This document shows positions 18,165 through 26,405 of a DNA stretch of 64,000 bases, one piece after another. The DNA is taken from NCBI GenBank assembly GCA_003222895.1, contig QHXI01000060.1, positions 38,971 through 102,970 of the forward strand, given 5' to 3'. The position numbers were made by a program, and so were the translations under genes. The notes under the pieces were generated by a model. The model saw nothing but the letters and a program-made list of their open reading frames with translations. It did no database searches and was not told the origin of the DNA. Origin of the DNA: Acidobacteriota bacterium (GTDB taxonomy: Bacteria; Acidobacteriota; Blastocatellia; Pyrinomonadales; Pyrinomonadaceae). How positions within the stretch are numbered: position 1 is the first letter of the stretch; each line of letters begins with the position of its first letter.

Positions 18165-19472
18165 ATGCCGCAGAAGAGATCGACAACCCTATTTCCAGAA
18201 ATGTCTGAGCCCAGCATCGCTGCGCCGCTGCCGCAGCGTATGCGGCCGCGCTCGCTCCAGGAGTTCGTCGGGCAGGAACATCTGGTGGGCGAAGGACGAG
18301 TGTTGCGTCGCCTGATCGAGAGCGGCAGCACTCTGCCTTCATTGATTCTTTGGGGGCCGCCGGGAACGGGCAAGACAACGCTGGCGCGCTTGCTTGCGGA
18401 AACAACTGACGCGGAATTTATTGCGGTGTCCGCAGTTTTTTCCGGAGTCAAAGAACTGCGCGGAGCAATTGCCGATGCGCGCCTTGCGCGGCAGCGCGGT
18501 CGTCGGACGACGCTGTTCATCGATGAGATTCATCGCTTCAACAAGGCCCAGCAAGACGCGTTGCTGCCGGCTGTAGAAGACGGAACTGTAACTCTTATTG
18601 GCGCGACGACTGAGAATCCTTCGTTTGAAGTTATCAGCGCGTTGCTTTCGCGCAGTCGCGTGTTGGTGTTGAATCCGCTCGACGAAGGCGAAATCGAAAC
18701 TATTATTCGGCGTGCGCTGTCCAATGAGGAACAAGGGCTCGCAAGCCTCAAAGCCGAACTATCTGACGAGCTAATCGCACGGTTGGCTCATTTGTCCGGC
18801 GGCGATGCGCGCGTCGCTTTGGCTTCGTTGGAAGCTGCGGTCAACGCAACTCAGCCGAACGACCGAGGGGTTAGATCTGTAACAGGCGAAACATTGATCG
18901 AAGCATTGGGCCGCGCGCAGTTCGCTTACGACAAAGGTGGCGAAGAGCATTACAACCTGGCGTCCGCGTTAATCAAATCGCTTCGCAACTCAGATGTGAA
19001 CGCTTCGTTATATTGGCTGGCGAGAATGATTGAGGGAGGTGCTGATCCGGTGTTTATCGCGCGTCGACTTTGCATTCTTGCTTCCGAGGACATCGGCCTC
19101 GCCGATCCTCAGGCAATGGTGCAGGCAGCGGCGGCGGCAGACATCGTGCAGCTCATCGGCATGCCGGAAGGCTTGTTTCCATTGACGCAGGCGACGATCT
19201 ATTTGGCGCGCGCGCCGAAATCGAATGGGGTGTTGCGCGCTTATTCAGCGGCGCACAAGGATGCAACCGAAACTTCGCGCGAGCCTGTGCCTTTGCATTT
19301 GCGGAACGCACCGACACCATTGATGAAGCATCTCGGCTACGGCAAAGAATATCGTTACGTGCACAACGATGCAGCGGCAGAAGAAGAGATGTCATGTCTG
19401 CCTGAGCCGTTGAAGGGACGTGTTTACTTCAAGGAAGAGGAGTCGGGAGATGGGAGCCAGGAGCCGGGTTAA
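18165..19472 (+). CDS. rarA: Replication-associated recombination protein A (AAA+ ATPase)
   Basis: 435 residues, clamp-loader-like AAA+ protein acting at stalled replication forks. The N-terminus has RMRPRSLQEFVGQEHLVG, Walker A GPPGTGKTT (Lys near 70), Walker B LFIDEIHRFNKAQQD and sensor 1 GATTENPSF. The C-terminal MgsA tetramerisation region includes NDAAAEEEMSCLPEPLKGRVYF. The last dozen residues (ESGDGSQEPG) are encoded by a heptad array and are not family-conserved. It is followed 45 bp later by a methyltransferase on the same strand. Confidence 0.94.
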   Translation: MPQKRSTTLFPEMSEPSIAAPLPQRMRPRSLQEFVGQEHLVGEGRVLRRLIESGSTLPSLILWGPPGTGKTTLARLLAETTDAEFIAVSAVFSGVKELRGAIADARLARQRGRRTTLFIDEIHRFNKAQQDALLPAVEDGTVTLIGATTENPSFEVISALLSRSRVLVLNPLDEGEIETIIRRALSNEEQGLASLKAELSDELIARLAHLSGGDARVALASLEAAVNATQPNDRGVRSVTGETLIEALGRAQFAYDKGGEEHYNLASALIKSLRNSDVNASLYWLARMIEGGADPVFIARRLCILASEDIGLADPQAMVQAAAAADIVQLIGMPEGLFPLTQATIYLARAPKSNGVLRAYSAAHKDATETSREPVPLHLRNAPTPLMKHLGYGKEYRYVHNDAAAEEEMSCLPEPLKGRVYFKEEESGDGSQEPG

Positions 19473-19512
19473 TTTCAACTGACTCCTGACTCCCGGCCCC
19501 CCGTCTCCGGAC
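19438..19512. repeat. Heptad array with flipping orientation, unit GACTCCT
   Basis: The left arm has units GGAGTCG-like and encodes the RarA C-terminus; the right arm has units CTGACTC-like. The arms are complementary, so the transcript can form a long imperfect hairpin between rarA and the methyltransferase. Confidence 0.7.
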
Positions 19513-19517
19513 TACAG

Positions 19518-20342
19518 ATGACAGGATCCAAGACCCAGAAAGAACTAGCCTTCCTCCACGACCTCTACATCGCCACGGATTGGGGCGAACGCTTCGCTGA
19601 GCTTGTGGATGAACACGTCAAACTTCCAAAAGAAGGGCGCGTGCTTTATGTCGAAGCGGGCCCCGGTGGTCATGCGCTCGCTTTAAAGCAACGCGGCGGG
19701 CAGAAGCTCACGATGGTTTGTGCAGACGAAAACGAGGAATGTTTGGAACTCGCTCGTGTAAAGGCCGCAGCGCTGCACGAATCGACTAAGTTTCAGCACG
19801 AGAACCCTGAAGCCTTGTCGTTTACTAATGACGAATTCGATTTAGTCCTCGGAAACTCTTCTTTCACTTTGCCGGGAAAACTAAGACAAGTGCTCGCGGA
19901 ACTCGTGCGGGTAACGAAACCAGGAGGCACGACTGCGTGGTGGTTAACGACCACGTCGAGCTTCGGAGAATTCTTTTCGATTTATTGGGAAGCTCTGCTG
20001 AGCGCCGGTGCAGACGAACATGGTACCGACGTAGAACATTTGATCACTGATTTGCCTGGCGTTTCTGACGTAGAGCGCTGGGCCGCGGACGCCGGACTCA
20101 ATGACGTGAAGTCATGGACAACAATCGAGGAATTCGATTTTGAATCAGGAGAGCAATTTCTGAACTCGCCGTTGATTGCAGATTTTCTGTTACCTGCCTG
20201 GCTGCAACCAATTCCGAAAGCCGCGCGTGAAAGCGTGAGGAAAGAGCTTTCACGCATTATTGATGAAGAGCGGCATAGCGGTGAGTTTGGGTTGAGCTTG
20301 AAAGCGACGTTGGTGATGGGAAAGAAGAGCAGGGTGCAGTGA
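19518..20342 (+). CDS. Class I SAM-dependent methyltransferase
   Basis: 274 residues. Motif I is a slightly degenerate VEAGPGGHALALK, followed by an acidic VCADENEE at the end of strand 2, DEFDLVLGNSSF as motif II and VRVTKPGGTTAWW as the post-II motif. The fold resembles small-molecule methyltransferases of the UbiE type. The C-terminal half (LITDLPGVSDVERWAADAGL onward) resembles no substrate domain I know. It probably shares a transcript with rarA. The class is well supported, the substrate is unknown. Confidence 0.84.
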   Translation: MTGSKTQKELAFLHDLYIATDWGERFAELVDEHVKLPKEGRVLYVEAGPGGHALALKQRGGQKLTMVCADENEECLELARVKAAALHESTKFQHENPEALSFTNDEFDLVLGNSSFTLPGKLRQVLAELVRVTKPGGTTAWWLTTTSSFGEFFSIYWEALLSAGADEHGTDVEHLITDLPGVSDVERWAADAGLNDVKSWTTIEEFDFESGEQFLNSPLIADFLLPAWLQPIPKAARESVRKELSRIIDEERHSGEFGLSLKATLVMGKKSRVQ

Positions 20343-20376
20343 TATCGGCGCATTAGCCGGATCGTCAGAGAGGACG

Positions 20377-20406
20377 CTAGCGCCGAAGGCGCGAAATATT
20401 TGTAGC
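20377..20406. repeat. Dispersed repeat family B, copy 2
   Basis: A GCGCC-aa-GGCGC palindrome followed by GAAATATTTGTAGC, matching the reverse complement of 7640-7668. It lies in the convergent gap after the methyltransferase. Confidence 0.5.
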
Positions 20407-20432
20407 GAGGTCAACCTCCACCCGAAAAGAAT

Positions 20433-20465
20433 ACGAGCGCGAAAGATGCAATCTTTCGCGCTCGT
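20433..20465. terminator. Bidirectional hairpin between convergent genes
   Basis: A perfect 15-bp stem (ACGAGCGCGAAAGAT and its complement) with a 3-base loop lies between the methyltransferase (+) and tatA (-). No strong T-run follows on either strand, so a terminator or RNA-stabilising role is inferred from position and stem strength. Confidence 0.6.
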
Positions 20466-20536
20466 AATGATTTCCGGGTGATCTGTTTTCTACAAAGGCG
20501 TCGCGCCTTACGGCGCTTCATGTACTGCGCAGTAGT

Positions 20537-20809
20537 TTATCGTTCAATCTTCTTCGCTTCATCCGCCCGCATCTGTTGCGCTCGGCGTCGCGCTTCTTCA
20601 AACAAAGTTTCGTCATCAACGGAATCGAGCTTTGAACGCGAATCCGGCTTGGCGTCAGCTTCGTCGATTCCTTCCTTGAACGCCTTCTTGCTTTGGCCCA
20701 GCGCCTTGGCGAGTTGCGGCAACTTGCTGCCACCGAACAAAAGAAAAATCGCGGCGACGACGAGAATGATGATCGTCGGGCTCTCAATGGCGAACAGCAG
20801 CATAGTCAT
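20537..20809 (-). CDS. tatA: Sec-independent translocase subunit TatA/TatE family
   Basis: 90 residues. It has a short periplasmic N-terminus, one membrane helix (TIIILVVAAIFLLFGG), the hinge GSKLPQLAKALGQ and an amphipathic helix with charged tail, all diagnostic of TatA/TatB. TatA oligomers form the pore for folded Tat substrates; the HisC-like protein in this window carries a matching signal. AAGGAG lies seven bases before the ATG. No tatC is nearby. TatA is favoured over TatB by the FGGSKLP motif and short length. Confidence 0.9.
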   Translation of the reverse strand: MTMLLFAIESPTIIILVVAAIFLLFGGSKLPQLAKALGQSKKAFKEGIDEADAKPDSRSKLDSVDDETLFEEARRRAQQMRADEAKKIER

Positions 20810-20828
20810 AGGGGTGCTCCTTCTTTAC

Positions 20829-21374
20829 TCACGCGCGCACGCACAAATTGCTGTGGCCGTCTGACTCATAAAACAAATACTTGCGCCAGGTTTCATCCGC
20901 GCGTCCGATGTAGCGCATGATTTGCCGGTTCACGTGCAGCGAAAATGCCCGCGGCCGCCGCAAGAGGTCCATACCTGATTCTTCCGGCGTGCGATTTCCT
21001 TTGCGATGATTGCAGCGCTTGCAGCACGCAACCAAATTGTCCCAGGTCGATTCGCCGCCACGCGAACGCGGCACAATGTGATCCAGCGTCAACTCAGCCG
21101 GTGAAAACTGCTTTCCGCAGTACTGACAGCACGAGTGATCGCGCAGCAAAATGTTTTTGCGCGACAGCGAGCGACGCTCAAACGGAATGTGCCGGTATTC
21201 AGTTAGACGAATGACCGCGGGCGCGTGCATCTCGATTCTTTGCGAGTGCAACATGTGGCCGTTATGCTCTTCCATGCGCGCGACGCCTTTGAAGATCATC
21301 ACCACCGCGCGCCGCTCAGTGCACACGTTGATGGGTTCAAAGGAAGCGTTCAGTACTAAAACCCGCGCATTCAT
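20829..21374 (-). CDS. HNH endonuclease family protein
   Basis: 181 residues from the ATG at 21374, which starts the conserved [17 protein letters not shown] segment; an upstream start would lie inside a heptad array. The C-terminal half has a zinc-binding HNH/beta-beta-alpha-Me nuclease: [36 protein letters not shown]. This family is widespread as a single chromosomal gene of unclear function, perhaps in DNA processing. It ends 19 bp before tatA, so both are probably co-transcribed. Confidence 0.88.
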   Translation of the reverse strand: MNARVLVLNASFEPINVCTERRAVVMIFKGVARMEEHNGHMLHSQRIEMHAPAVIRLTEYRHIPFERRSLSRKNILLRDHSCCQYCGKQFSPAELTLDHIVPRSRGGESTWDNLVACCKRCNHRKGNRTPEESGMDLLRRPRAFSLHVNRQIMRYIGRADETWRKYLFYESDGHSNLCVRA

Positions 21375-21408
21375 AGTTGAGGCTGATATTACGCGAGGCT
21401 TAAGGGCA

Positions 21409-21461
21409 GTGACAAGTGACAATTACCCGGTGGCGAGTGACAAGGGACGAGTGACGAGCAC
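21409..21461. repeat. Heptad array, unit GTGACAA
   Basis: Seven degenerate units (GTGACAA, GTGGCGA, GTGACGA types). A short complementary partner TGTCACCTGTCACTGG lies at about 21535-21550, flanking the spacer between the HNH gene and proline iminopeptidase. The same unit family fills 50722-50806. Confidence 0.7.
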
Positions 21462-21542
21462 TTAGGGCTACCGAATGTGGTGGGTAATTTCGATTCGCAA
21501 TTAATGAAAAAGTAGGTAATACAGGCTGTTTCGTGTCACCTG

Positions 21543-22379
21543 TCACTGGTTTCGGAACTTATCCGTCCCTTCAACGAGCGCGCTCAGATTTCCCGGCTCC
21601 ATGATCGAGTGACCCGCATCAGGCGTGATATGCAACTCCGCTTCGGGCCAGGCGCGATGCAGGCCCCACGCACTGGTCATCGGACAGACGACATCGTACC
21701 TGCCCTGCACAATCACTCCGGGAATATGACGAATCTTGTCGACATTCTCGATCAGGTAATTCTCTGTCGGGAAGAAACAGTTGTTCATGAAGTAATGGCA
21801 TTCGATGCGCGCGAATGCTTCGGCAAAAGTCGGATCCGCGAATCGCTCGATCGATTCCGGATCGAAATAAAGTCTCGACGTTGTTCCCTCCCAGATCGAC
21901 CACGCGCGCGCGGCTTCCAATCGAACGTTCTTGTCATCGCTGGTCAAACGGCGATAGTAAGCGCTGATCATGTCACCGCGCTCATTCTCAGGAATCACCT
22001 TCAAGTACTCTTCCCAGACGTCGGCAAAGATCCAACTGCAGCCCTCCTGATAGAACCATTTGATCTCTTTCGGCCGGCAGAGAAAGATTCCGCGCAGGAC
22101 AAGTTCGGTCGCGCGATCGGGATGCTTCTCGGCGTAAGCAAGCGACAAAGTGCTGCCCCACGACCCGCCAAATACTTGCCAATTCTCGATGCTGAGATGT
22201 TCGCGCAACTTCTCAATATCGGCGACCAGATCCCACGTTGTGTTTTCTTCGATCGAAGCATGCGGCGTGCTCTGGCCCGAGCCTCTCTGATCGAAGAGCA
22301 CAATGCGATAAGCCGCCGGATCGTGAAACTGCCGATATTCAGATGTGATTCCGCCACCTGGACCACCGTGCAGAAACAC
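21543..22379 (-). CDS. pip: Proline iminopeptidase (start codon uncertain)
   Basis: Alpha/beta-hydrolase of peptidase family S33 that removes N-terminal proline. FLHGGPGGG is the oxyanion motif, DQRGSGQS follows, and GGSWGSTLSL holds the nucleophile Ser. GRYDVVCPM carries the acid and DAGHS the His. The first possible start is GTG at 22379, but in-frame sequence upstream still encodes the conserved N-terminal segment (PPIEPYNTG then HEIYYEQCGNPNGKP) up to about 22475. No ATG, GTG or TTG occurs in that open stretch before a stop at 22671. A run of seven G/C at 22471-22477 marks a possible indel, or a non-standard start is used. Confidence 0.86.
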   Translation of the reverse strand: MFLHGGPGGGITSEYRQFHDPAAYRIVLFDQRGSGQSTPHASIEENTTWDLVADIEKLREHLSIENWQVFGGSWGSTLSLAYAEKHPDRATELVLRGIFLCRPKEIKWFYQEGCSWIFADVWEEYLKVIPENERGDMISAYYRRLTSDDKNVRLEAARAWSIWEGTTSRLYFDPESIERFADPTFAEAFARIECHYFMNNCFFPTENYLIENVDKIRHIPGVIVQGRYDVVCPMTSAWGLHRAWPEAELHITPDAGHSIMEPGNLSALVEGTDKFRNQ

Positions 22380-22441
22380 GACCGGCTTGCCGTTCGGGTT
22401 TCCGCACTGTTCGTAATAAATCTCGTGAAGGTTCGAGACTT

Positions 22442-22873
22442 TTAAACGGCCGGTGTTATAGGGTTCGATTGGGGGGGCAGCGGCTTCTTTAAGGTATCGT
22501 TTGTGCGCGTTACGGTTTTCTTCTTTGTTTTCTGTGAAGACTTGCTCATCGACTGCGCAACGTGAAACTTTTTTTTCGCTCGAAGTAAACGGCGTTTCGA
22601 AAATGCCATTCCAAAAGCTATTCCGAACATGATCGAAAAAACAACTGTAATTGCTATTGATGAAATATTCTTATTCGTAATACCGGCGACCAGAAAGCCG
22701 ACAACAGCATTGGCTAACAAAGCGGCAAAAAAGAGCCATGCCTCATAATCAGCCAGAAAAGTCGCATTGACTAGAGGCACCTCGACGTTCTTAGGGATAG
22801 ATAGGTTAATGGTAAGATCACGTTCAAGATCACTCGATTGATTTCCCCGCCTTCTGCGTCGCTCATATCGCAT
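22442..22873 (-). CDS. Hypothetical membrane protein
   Basis: About 143 residues from the ATG at 22873, preceded by AGAGGAG about ten bases upstream; ATG 22909 is an alternative, and a longer frame to 23074 is probably not translated. It begins with an Arg-rich stretch (RYERRRRRGN), then has two membrane helices (around LFFAALLANAVVGFLVAG and AITVVFSIMFGIAFGMAF) and a basic Lys/Thr tail. Its last codons overlap the in-frame extension of pip in another frame. No family is recognised. Confidence 0.52.
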   Translation of the reverse strand: MRYERRRRRGNQSSDLERDLTINLSIPKNVEVPLVNATFLADYEAWLFFAALLANAVVGFLVAGITNKNISSIAITVVFSIMFGIAFGMAFSKRRLLRAKKKFHVAQSMSKSSQKTKKKTVTRTNDTLKKPLPPQSNPITPAV

Positions 22874-23088
22874 CAGTTCTTGACTCCTCTGAAGTGTTCC
22901 TTTGGCCATTGCCGAATGGCATTTTAGCCTGATTACGATGTTTCGATTCGCCGTAGATCTGTTGCTTCGATCGCTAGCAAACATCAAAACCGTGACCAGT
23001 ATTAATTCGTCTGATCTTTCGGCCAAGGACCGACTAGCGAAACCGTGACACGTGCGAGTGAAAACGGGAAGCACTTACGAAGATCATA

Positions 23089-23340
23089 CTAAATCGAACC
23101 AATCTTCTCCCGAACCCATCCGCGAATTAACTCGGCATCCGCGACGCCTTCCGACTCGGCCAATTTCTTCACCGCTTCCGCTTCTGCGGAGTCCAGGTCC
23201 AACGCGATCACAGAACGCCGTTCGAAGACAGGTTGGGTGACTTCTTCCATTTCATCTTCAAACTCCGTCACATCGTGTGTGTCCCAGAACTGAGCCAGTT
23301 CTTGAATTGAATCAGTCAGTGGTAATGCCTCTGTTTTCAT
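23089..23340 (-). CDS. CopG-like antitoxin family protein, no toxin seen
   Basis: 83 residues. The segment ELAQFWDTHDVTEFEDEMEEV is typical of the CopG-type antitoxin family that pairs with small RelE/BrnT-like toxins. A C-terminal ribbon-helix-helix-like region follows (VIALDLDSAEAEAVKKLAE, then GVADAELIRGWVREKI), which would bind the operator. No toxin-like gene exists in the 185 bp upstream or among the neighbours, so it is an orphan in this window. The family assignment is by motif only. Confidence 0.68.
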   Translation of the reverse strand: MKTEALPLTDSIQELAQFWDTHDVTEFEDEMEEVTQPVFERRSVIALDLDSAEAEAVKKLAESEGVADAELIRGWVREKIGSI

Positions 23341-23483
23341 CGTGCTCTGACTTCCATCCTATCCCACGATTCCAGTTTTCAACAAAATGGTAAGTCGCGC
23401 TCGGATGTTTATGTCGCCCTTACAGGGCTTGGGAATCAATTTCTATCTGATCCAGGGGTGGCGCGACTTCGTCGCTTACCCCT

Positions 23484-23512
23484 GGCTATTGTATTTCACG
23501 CCTTCGGCGTGA
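23484..23512. repeat. Dispersed repeat family A, copy 1
   Basis: GGCTATTG-ATTTCACGC followed by a CACGCCttcGGCGTG hairpin. It recurs at 24375-24402 with three or four changes. The surrounding 23395-23520 is non-coding, with further small palindromes (CGACTTCGTCG, CCAGGGG/CCCCTGG). Confidence 0.65.
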
Positions 23513-23525
23513 GAACCGACAGCTT

Positions 23526-24284
23526 CTAAGCTCGCGCGACCGTCAGCACGAAAACATCTTCCGCACCGGACTGCTTCAAAGCTTCGGCACAAGACGAAAC
23601 CGTCGCACCCGTCGTGAACACATCATCAATCAGCAACACGCTCTTCCCCGTAATCAAATTCGCATGGCGAACGGCAAAGGCCCCTGCGACACTCCGACGG
23701 CGCGCCTTAGCATCCATGCCGGCGCGATGCCGGTCCGTGTGAATGCGCCGGACGACGCTGTGTTCGTCGAGGGGCAAACCGCTGAGACGTGAGAGTTCAC
23801 GGCCGAGCACGAACGCTTGATTGAAGCCTCGTTCGCGTTCGCGATCGGGGTGCAGCGGAACCGGCACGATCAAGTCAGCACGGTTGAGCGGCTCTCGCTG
23901 TTGCAGGTCATGCATCAGCGCAACCAGGCGGCGACAAACATGCGATTGGCGTTTCAGTTGTAGAATCGACGCCCGTAAGGCGCCTTCGTAAGCTCCGCAC
24001 GCGCGCGCCGCCGTGTAAGCATCATCGTCACACTTGCGACAGCGAATTTGTTGACGGCGATCCTCGCTAACGGTTGCGCGACTTAAGGCGCCGCATTTCC
24101 AGCAAAGCGTGTCGCTTGCGCTGAACACACGCGTCGCGCTCCAGCATGCGTCGCAGACGACGCCGTCATGGCGCGACTCAACGCTGCGGCCACAAACCGC
24201 GCACGATTGCGGGTAGACGAGTGAAAGACTGGCGTCGTAAAGATTGCTGACAATCGAAGAGATCGATTTCACGTGAGAGACCAC
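23526..24284 (-). CDS. comF: ComF family phosphoribosyltransferase-like protein
   Basis: 252 residues. The N-terminal half carries two zinc-knuckle pairs (CAVCG with CDAC, and CWKCG with CRKC). The C-terminal half is a PRTase fold with the PRPP loop VLLIDDVFTTGATVSSC and the ERGFNQAFVLGRELS segment typical of ComF. ComF helps import of transforming DNA in competent bacteria; PRTase activity is unproven for the family. It is isolated from other competence genes. The start near 24284 is GTG; a GTG 12 bases later is also possible. Confidence 0.88.
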   Translation of the reverse strand: MVSHVKSISSIVSNLYDASLSLVYPQSCAVCGRSVESRHDGVVCDACWSATRVFSASDTLCWKCGALSRATVSEDRRQQIRCRKCDDDAYTAARACGAYEGALRASILQLKRQSHVCRRLVALMHDLQQREPLNRADLIVPVPLHPDRERERGFNQAFVLGRELSRLSGLPLDEHSVVRRIHTDRHRAGMDAKARRRSVAGAFAVRHANLITGKSVLLIDDVFTTGATVSSCAEALKQSGAEDVFVLTVARA

Positions 24285-24374
24285 CTGATATCGTCGAACT
24301 GTAGCGCGAATGATCTGACCTTTGCGGGGTCAAACGATGCCAACCAATGATCGAACCCGTGAACGAGGCCCCAC

Positions 24375-24402
24375 GGCTATTGAATTTCACGCTTCCGGCG
24401 TG
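24375..24402. repeat. Dispersed repeat family A, copy 2
   Basis: Matches 23484-23512 (GGCTATTGAATTTCACGC and a GGCGTG end). Together the two copies flank the comF gene in direct orientation. Confidence 0.65.
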
Positions 24403-24422
24403 TTGAAGCAGAAAATGCTGCC

Positions 24423-24462
24423 GCCAAAAACAAATGCGGCCTTCGGTTTTCCGAAGGCCGCA
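24423..24462 (-). terminator. Intrinsic terminator after the DksA-like gene
   Basis: On the minus strand a 12-bp stem (TGCGGCCTTCGG and complement, 4-base loop) is followed by TTTGTTTTT, 34 bp after the stop codon of the DksA-like gene. It is a convincing Rho-independent terminator. Confidence 0.85.
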
Positions 24463-24495
24463 ATTATCTCACGATCGAATTGAGTCGACGAAGAT

Positions 24496-24864
24496 TTATT
24501 CTTCCTCAGCCACCAACAATCCGCGCTCGTTCAATTCCTGGCAACGGACACAATGCTGCGCCCAGGGCACTGCCTCGAGCCGCTTTTCCTGAATCGGCTC
24601 GCCACAGTTGTCGCAGAATCCATAGTCGCCTTCGGCAATTCGATACAATGCCGCGTCAATGGATTCCAAAAGTTGCCGATCGTTGGTCGACATCGACATC
24701 AACAGTTCTTTCGTGTAAGCGTTAGCCGCCATGTCCGCCGGATCCTGCGTCGCCTCGGCATCGCGCTCGCGGCTGTAAGCTTCCGCGGCTTGCACCTGGC
24801 CCACCAGGCCCTCACGGCGTATCAATAATTTATCTCGATAGGTTTTTGCTTTTCTCTTGTCCAT
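24496..24864 (-). CDS. DksA/TraR-family zinc-finger protein
   Basis: 122 residues. An N-terminal coiled coil (with DKLLIRREGLVGQVQ and TNDRQLLESIDAALYRI) is followed by the four-cysteine zinc finger CDNCGEP ... CVRCQ. DksA-type proteins enter the RNA polymerase secondary channel and tune transcription, often with ppGpp. The acidic coiled-coil tip is not a clear DxxDxA of E. coli DksA (here DPADMAANA), as common in this wider family. It lies 28 bp after rlmH and ends at a clear terminator. Confidence 0.88.
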   Translation of the reverse strand: MDKRKAKTYRDKLLIRREGLVGQVQAAEAYSRERDAEATQDPADMAANAYTKELLMSMSTNDRQLLESIDAALYRIAEGDYGFCDNCGEPIQEKRLEAVPWAQHCVRCQELNERGLLVAEEE

Positions 24865-24892
24865 TCTGCTTGTTCAATCCTCCACTGAAGTC

Positions 24893-25351
24893 CTATTTCT
24901 GATACGGCAAACCGCGATTGATCGTGTAAGCCCGATAAACCTGCTCGAGCACCAGCACGCGCGCCATTTCATGCGTAAACGTCAGACGTGACACCCGCCA
25001 ACGCTGATTCGCGCGCGACACAACTTCTGAACTGAATCCGTCTTGTCCGCCAATCACGATTGCGACTTCCTTAACTGAATCGTTCTCCCAGCTTCGCACT
25101 CGCTCGGCAAGTTGGTGCGACGTCCATTCACGGCCTTGCACGTCCAACAGCACCACCAAACTGTTCGCCGGAATCGCGTCGAGTATTCGCTGCGATTCTT
25201 TCTGAACGCCGGCCGGATTCGAACCCGCGACCCCGCGCGTTTCAATTACTTCGCAACGAACAAATCGTTGCAGCCGTTTCAAATATTCCGTCACGAGCGC
25301 GCGCAAATGCTCGTCCTTCGTCTTGCCTGGCCAGATGAAGCGAAGTTTCAT
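24893..25351 (-). CDS. rlmH: 23S rRNA (pseudouridine-1915-N3)-methyltransferase
   Basis: 152 residues, SPOUT-class methyltransferase acting on helix 69 of 23S rRNA in the assembled ribosome. It has the usual features: VVLLDVQGREW, IGGQDGFS for SAM binding, RLTFTHEMARVLVLEQVYRAY and a C-terminal GLPYQK. Length matches the family. Its start abuts a small heptad array that separates it from the sigma-54 activator upstream, and it is probably co-transcribed with the DksA-like gene downstream. Confidence 0.94.
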   Translation of the reverse strand: MKLRFIWPGKTKDEHLRALVTEYLKRLQRFVRCEVIETRGVAGSNPAGVQKESQRILDAIPANSLVVLLDVQGREWTSHQLAERVRSWENDSVKEVAIVIGGQDGFSSEVVSRANQRWRVSRLTFTHEMARVLVLEQVYRAYTINRGLPYQK

Positions 25352-25390
25352 ACGAGAGGTCAGAAATCAGAGACTAGAGATTAGTCTCGT
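25352..25390. repeat. Short heptad array, unit CAGAGAT
   Basis: About five 7-nt units (CAGAAAT, CAGAGAC, TAGAGAT types) between rlmH and the activator gene. A complementary array (CTGACCT, CTGATCT units) at 25446-25476 forms the partner arm and encodes the C-terminus of the activator. Confidence 0.65.
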
Positions 25391-25405
25391 TTGCTGGTCG
25401 ATGTG

Positions 25406-26395
25406 TTAATCGTCGCCAGACACATTAGGTTCTGCGCTAAGCTCGCTGACCTCTGATCTCTGACCACTGACCTCTGCTTTGTCCCGCGCCAGCCGCTCGT
25501 ACAAATTTTTGCGGCTGATACCGAGGATTCGCGCGGCCTCCGTTTTGTTGCCTTTCGTCGCCGCCAGCGTAGCGTTAATGTACTCCGCTTCGACTTCTGC
25601 GAGGGTTAGCCGGCAACCTTTTCGTTCCTGCTGCGCGGCCGCGATGCGCACGCCTTCCGGCAAATCCGTCGCTTCGATCTCCTTGCTGTTGGAAACGATC
25701 ACCGCGCGCTCGATGATGTTTGCCAGCTCGCGAACGTTGCCGGGAAAATCGTAAGCGAGCAAAAGCCGGCGAGCATCGTTCGACAATCTCTTCGCCGCGC
25801 GCCCATGTTTGTCGGCGTAGCTGCGGACGAATCCATCGCTTAACGCCTCGAAATCTTCCTTTCGCTCGCGCAGCGGCGGCGCAATTATTTGCACGACGTT
25901 CAGCCGATAAAACAAATCATCGCGAAAAGCGCGGCGCTCGACCGCATTTTTCAAATCGGCGTTGGTTAGGGCGATCAATCGCGCATCGACTTCGATCGTT
26001 TTCTGCCCGCCGAGCCTTTCGAACTCACGATTCTCGATCACGCGCAAAAGCTTGGCCTGCGCATCGAGCGAAAGATGCGCAATCTCGTCCAGCACCAAAG
26101 TTCCGCGGTGGGCAGATTCAAGCCGGCCCGGCTTTGCTTCAGTCGCGCCGGTGAACGCGCCGCGCTCGTAGCCAAACAATTCCGCTTCGAGCAAATCCGC
26201 GGGCAATGTCGCACAATCGATCTTCACGAACGGCTGTCCGGCTCGCAGCGAGCGCGAGTGAATGAAAAGCGCCAGCGCGTCCTTACCGGCGCCTGACTCG
26301 CCCGTGATGAGCACATTCGCATCGGTCGTCGCCACGCGCTCCGCCAAATTCACGGCGGCGCGCATCACCTCAGACAACGCAATTATCTCGTTCAC
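25406..26395 (-). CDS. Sigma-54-dependent transcriptional activator without receiver domain
   Basis: 329 residues from the GTG at 26395; a start further upstream would overlap rsfS and add only an Arg-rich tail. The central AAA+ domain has Walker A GESGAGKD, the sigma-54 contact loop GAFTGA, Walker [12 protein letters not shown] and the [15 protein letters not shown] segment. The C-terminus is a Fis-type helix-turn-helix ([19 protein letters not shown]). No N-terminal sensory or receiver domain is present, so activity must be controlled in trans. The final 20 residues ([17 protein letters not shown]) are repeat-encoded. Confidence 0.86.
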   Translation of the reverse strand: MNEIIALSEVMRAAVNLAERVATTDANVLITGESGAGKDALALFIHSRSLRAGQPFVKIDCATLPADLLEAELFGYERGAFTGATEAKPGRLESAHRGTLVLDEIAHLSLDAQAKLLRVIENREFERLGGQKTIEVDARLIALTNADLKNAVERRAFRDDLFYRLNVVQIIAPPLRERKEDFEALSDGFVRSYADKHGRAAKRLSNDARRLLLAYDFPGNVRELANIIERAVIVSNSKEIEATDLPEGVRIAAAQQERKGCRLTLAEVEAEYINATLAATKGNKTEAARILGISRKNLYERLARDKAEVSGQRSEVSELSAEPNVSGDD

Positions 26396-26405
26396 TATTC
26401 TGCTC

